In this document: piece by piece, positions 62,401 to 64,000 of the stretch | Layout of the letters: each line of letters opens with the position of its first letter | How positions within the stretch are numbered: position 1 is the first letter of the stretch | NCBI GenBank assembly: GCA_035041965.1 | Contig: JAPYMA010000173.1 | Coordinates: forward strand, 1 to 64,000 | Source of the DNA: Anisakis pegreffii | Lineage: Eukaryota; Nematoda; Chromadorea; Rhabditida; Anisakidae | DNA length: 64,000 bases | Direction of reading: 5' to 3' | Program-made: the position numbers and the translations under genes | The notes under the pieces: model-generated | The model's database searches: none | What the model was told of the DNA's origin: nothing | Seen by the model: the letters and a program-made list of their open reading frames with translations, nothing else

Positions 62401-63640
62401 CCTATTTAAGCTTGTCTCAAGACGTAGTGCCCTGTCCACAACGAGTCATTGCCTCGCAACGTGCACAAATACCAAAATGTGGCAGTCAGACCCACAAATC
62501 TCGTAAAATCGTATGTAAACAGTCGTTTCAGAACACTCAGTCCGAACTTCTCATAAAGTACAGCATGATTCCCAATATTCCAGGCAGTATTCAAATCTGT
62601 TGCAACTCACTGCATTATATTCCTCCTAAAACGAATCTTGCTGGTTGTGAGCTAAATGTACAACACTTCAAGAAGGAACATCACATAATTCATGCGTATT
62701 CTATTCTAGATTCGGTGCTGGTTACACGGTTCTAATTAGATTGAAATCGGTTGAAGCAGTCGAGCCAGTCAAAAACGTTATCGCTGAAACGTTTCCCGGA
62801 TCAATCCTTAAAGTAAGCAGTCTCCTCTGTGTGATTCTCTCCATGAATGATTCATTAAAAATAAGTTTATGGATGCACTGAATAAATTTCAGTATGTGAC
62901 AACTTATTATTATTAATTGAAAAGTAGCAATACGGCAGTCTGAAACTACTGATTGTATGTACTTTAAGTAAAAGTGTCATTCAAATTACCCTATTTATTA
63001 TGCGCTCATTTACTCAATCTAGCAAATTTGATACCCGGTCAATCTGCCTAAAGAAAGTTTGCCTAACGGACAGTTTGCCTAACTTACGGTTCTTAATGGA
63101 TCTTTCGCCTAATAGACTGTTCCTTAGGCAAACTGTCGTTAGGCAAAATGTCTTTAGGCAGATTGATCGGTCACGAGCAAATTTGGCTGATCATAATGAT
63201 AAGTCCATTCCATGTTGAACTCTCATTGCGTTAAGGAACATCACACTCTTCAACTCAACTATGAGCTTGTAAAGCATGACGACACATTGTGGTCTTCGCT
63301 GTTTGAGCAAATGGAAAATATCGCGCACAAATACGAAATCGCTGACTATTCCTTATACCAAACAACACTTGAACAGGTAGAATATATCCGTCATTTTCAT
63401 CTTATCTGATATCAATATCACTCATCCAGTTTACACGTTCACGAGACAAGTCCCACATGAAGGCGCCAACATTGTTCTGAATAATTCCAATCAAGCTGGA
63501 TCGTGAACAAATTAAGTGGTGGCAAATTCAAGGATACGGAAAGTCTGATTTCAGAAGAAGACATTGACAGTCATAATTTTCAGATATTTTTGGAGTTCTC
63601 GCGCAACGTGCACGTGAATACGCCAACAGAAGTGGTATAG
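46043..63640 (+). CDS. Full-length ABCA-family ABC transporter (38 exons)
   Basis: Membrane lipid-type ABC transporter of subfamily A (relatives: nematode CED-7 and ABT proteins, mammalian ABCA1). Order TMD1-NBD1-linker-TMD2-NBD2, about 1,850 residues. Exons: 46043-46177, 46554-46661, 46952-47119, 47876-47987, 48099-48302, 48601-48707, 48844-48990, 49399-49615, 49868-50047, 50311-50492, 51552-51806, 52027-52147, 52592-52743, 53749-53898, 54091-54171, 54259-54388, 54681-54867, 55257-55355, 55519-55733, 55992-56119, 56401-56570, 56774-56873, 57303-57381, 57452-57547, 57601-57701, 57944-58117, 58242-58358, 58561-58714, 58940-59164, 59580-59782, 60031-60235, 60418-60530, 60726-60913, 61551-61680, 62187-62320, 62710-62812, 63236-63376, 63584-63640. 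Phases agree throughout except around exon 24. Intron 7 is GC-AG and intron 35 may be. Confidence 0.92.
51227..51404. mobile_element. Foldback MITE, copy 1 (ABCA intron 10)
   Basis: Terminal inverted repeats ccggtcaatttgcctaaaga and its complement bound an interior built of tttgcctaa / ttaggcaaa words on the two arms. No coding capacity. Two relatives lie at 53506 and 63032. Confidence 0.85.
51552..54867 (+). other. ABCA exons 11-17: first nucleotide-binding domain
   Basis: Exon 11 is a Ser/Arg/Thr-rich lead-in. Walker [12 protein letters not shown] is in exon 12, Q-loop [11 protein letters not shown] in exon 13, signature [10 protein letters not shown] in exon 14, Walker [14 protein letters not shown] in exon 15, H-loop TTHYMEEAD in exon 16. 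All catalytic positions are intact. At the exon 12/13 joint the residue after MLT becomes Val where the family has Gly, and one residue seems missing, so that acceptor (catgag) is the least certain of the domain. Confidence 0.9.
53506..53684. mobile_element. Foldback MITE, copy 2 (ABCA intron 13)
   Basis: Same ends (accggtcaatctgcctaaag ... ctttaggcagattgatcggt) and the same gcctaacggacagtttgcct interior words; the centre differs from copy 1. Confidence 0.85.
55257..55733 (+). other. ABCA exons 18-19: regulatory linker with tandem RRAS motifs
   Basis: Exon 18 encodes [14 protein letters not shown], the usual end of the NBD1 regulatory region. Exon 19 encodes a hydrophilic linker with [21 protein letters not shown] and KTASVSS in tandem, then an acidic [13 protein letters not shown]. 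RRxS is the consensus for cAMP-dependent protein kinase. The repeat arises from a 21-bp minisatellite (55570-55650). Confidence 0.85.
55570..55650 (+). repeat. 21-bp coding minisatellite, about four units
   Basis: Unit gagtgtgtcaagcagaaggg(c) at 55570, 55591, 55612 and 55633; the last two units diverge. It stays in frame within exon 19 of the ABCA gene. Confidence 0.9.
55992..59782 (+). other. ABCA exons 20-30: second transmembrane domain
   Basis: Exon 20 has [19 protein letters not shown] leading into a span completed in exon 21 ([14 protein letters not shown]). Exons 21-25 are the second extracellular loop, with Cys at CVDYQNP and KCSC. Exon 25 ([18 protein letters not shown]) and exon 26 ([14 protein letters not shown], then spans) match the family; exons 27-30 hold the last spans ([44 protein letters not shown]). 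Exon 24 reads only in a phase its neighbours do not provide. Confidence 0.85.
56945..57170. other. GC-rich patch inside ABCA intron 22
   Basis: About 220 nt are distinctly richer in G and C than neighbouring introns (ggagtccccgagg, aggaccccgag, ccagggggcc). Probable insertion; no frame resembles the ABCA family, and one fortuitous frame is broken by stops. Confidence 0.5.
61799..61972 (-). pseudogene. RTE-like LINE, 3' end of ORF2, antisense in ABCA intron 34
   Basis: About 57 open codons on the minus strand end in TAA. They contain [17 protein letters not shown] and then a spaced W...A..R..W pattern ([15 protein letters not shown]), typical of the C-terminus of RTE-type non-LTR retrotransposon proteins. 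The upstream RT is absent, as expected for a 5'-truncated insertion. No target-site duplication was identified. Confidence 0.6.
63032..63174. mobile_element. Foldback MITE, copy 3 (ABCA intron 36)
   Basis: Shortest copy; ends cccggtcaatctgcctaaag ... ctttaggcagattgatcggt. Its interior shares ttaatggat-tttcgcctaata with copy 1. Confidence 0.85.
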
Positions 63641-63701
63641 TTGGTGTCTGTGAAATATCAGATTATTTATTTATTCACCACATTCGGTCATGTTTTGCTG
63701 G

Positions 63702-63707
63702 AATAAA
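63702..63707 (+). promoter_or_regulatory. Poly(A) signal of the ABCA gene
   Basis: AATAAA 62 nt after the stop codon; a second AATAAA lies near the window end. Confidence 0.5.
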
Positions 63708-64000
63708 ATATCCACCTAACGTAGCCAGCTTTCTGAACATTGTTCGAGCTACTAGTTATTTATGCTACTGAACAAGTATGCTACTTGTTATCGCAAAATG
63801 TATGCATATTATAGAATGTATTGAGTATATTACTGGCTCATGCAAACGCCCATATATTTCGATTTGTTTGATTCACGTTCACTGCATAGCCATCCATATT
63901 CAGGTGTGACAATGTTAATTTTAATAGAAATACCTTTAAAAACTGTACACAAAACAACAAAATGTCACATTTGTAACACAACGATGCGAAATAAAGATCG

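Larger units (their letters stand above)
60031..63640 (+). other. ABCA exons 31-38: second nucleotide-binding domain and C-terminus
   Basis: Lead-in DSDVALEQ, then [20 protein letters not shown]. Walker [11 protein letters not shown] is in exon 32, Q-loop YCPQFDAV in exon 33, signature [11 protein letters not shown] and Walker [14 protein letters not shown] in exon 34, H-loop [11 protein letters not shown] in exon 35. The tail has WSSLFEQME and [18 protein letters not shown], then ends in TAG at 63638-63640, as in the family. Confidence 0.9.

Noticed and set aside
1..64000. CRISPR arrays, bacterial operons or phage genes
   Set aside because: Spliced eukaryotic genes, SL1 and tRNA structure make this nuclear nematode DNA; no regular spacer array was seen.

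Overview
The window is nuclear DNA from a nematode. Two perfect copies of the 22-nt nematode spliced leader SL1 are present (3587-3608, 5607-5628), with a near copy at 7399-7420. Genes have many short exons with GT-AG introns, and the base composition is AT-rich. A eukaryotic tRNA-Ser and a mitochondrial COX11 homologue agree with this. Species cannot be told from the sequence alone.

Layout. 1-9.5 kb is repeat-rich. It holds a broken Penelope-like reverse transcriptase (33-1261), the three SL-related repeats about 1.8-2.0 kb apart, a 1.2-kb inverted-repeat structure inside the first SL repeat, tandem arrays of a roughly 28-bp unit, a BEL/Pao gag fragment and several duplicated blocks. 11.2-13.6 kb (minus strand) holds a multi-exon gene for a Gly/Ser-rich, cysteine-rich protein ending in a nematode DB-type module; it has one in-frame TGA. 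A cysteine-containing exon at 14.8-15.0 kb may be its 5' part. 15-33.8 kb is AT-rich with small tandem repeats and no gene I can defend. 34.2-34.7 kb (plus) holds the last EGF-like exon and the transmembrane exon of a type I membrane protein. tRNA-Ser(GCT) is at 36457-36538. COX11 lies at 37808-39333 (minus, four exons), with a possible last exon of another gene just upstream on the same strand. 39.8-46.0 kb has no supported gene.

46043-63640 (plus) is a complete full-length ABCA-type transporter gene. I resolved it into 38 exons coding for about 1,850 residues: TMD1, NBD1, a linker with tandem RRAS motifs, TMD2, NBD2 and a short tail. All NBD motifs are intact. Its introns carry three copies of one foldback MITE family and an antisense RTE-like LINE 3' end. 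At least one intron is GC-AG, and one exon (24) does not fit the phase of its neighbours.

The best-supported genes are COX11, the ABCA transporter and the tRNA. The SL-related cluster is the most unusual non-coding content. Exon edges were placed by hand from splice consensus, phase and family similarity; no searches were run.
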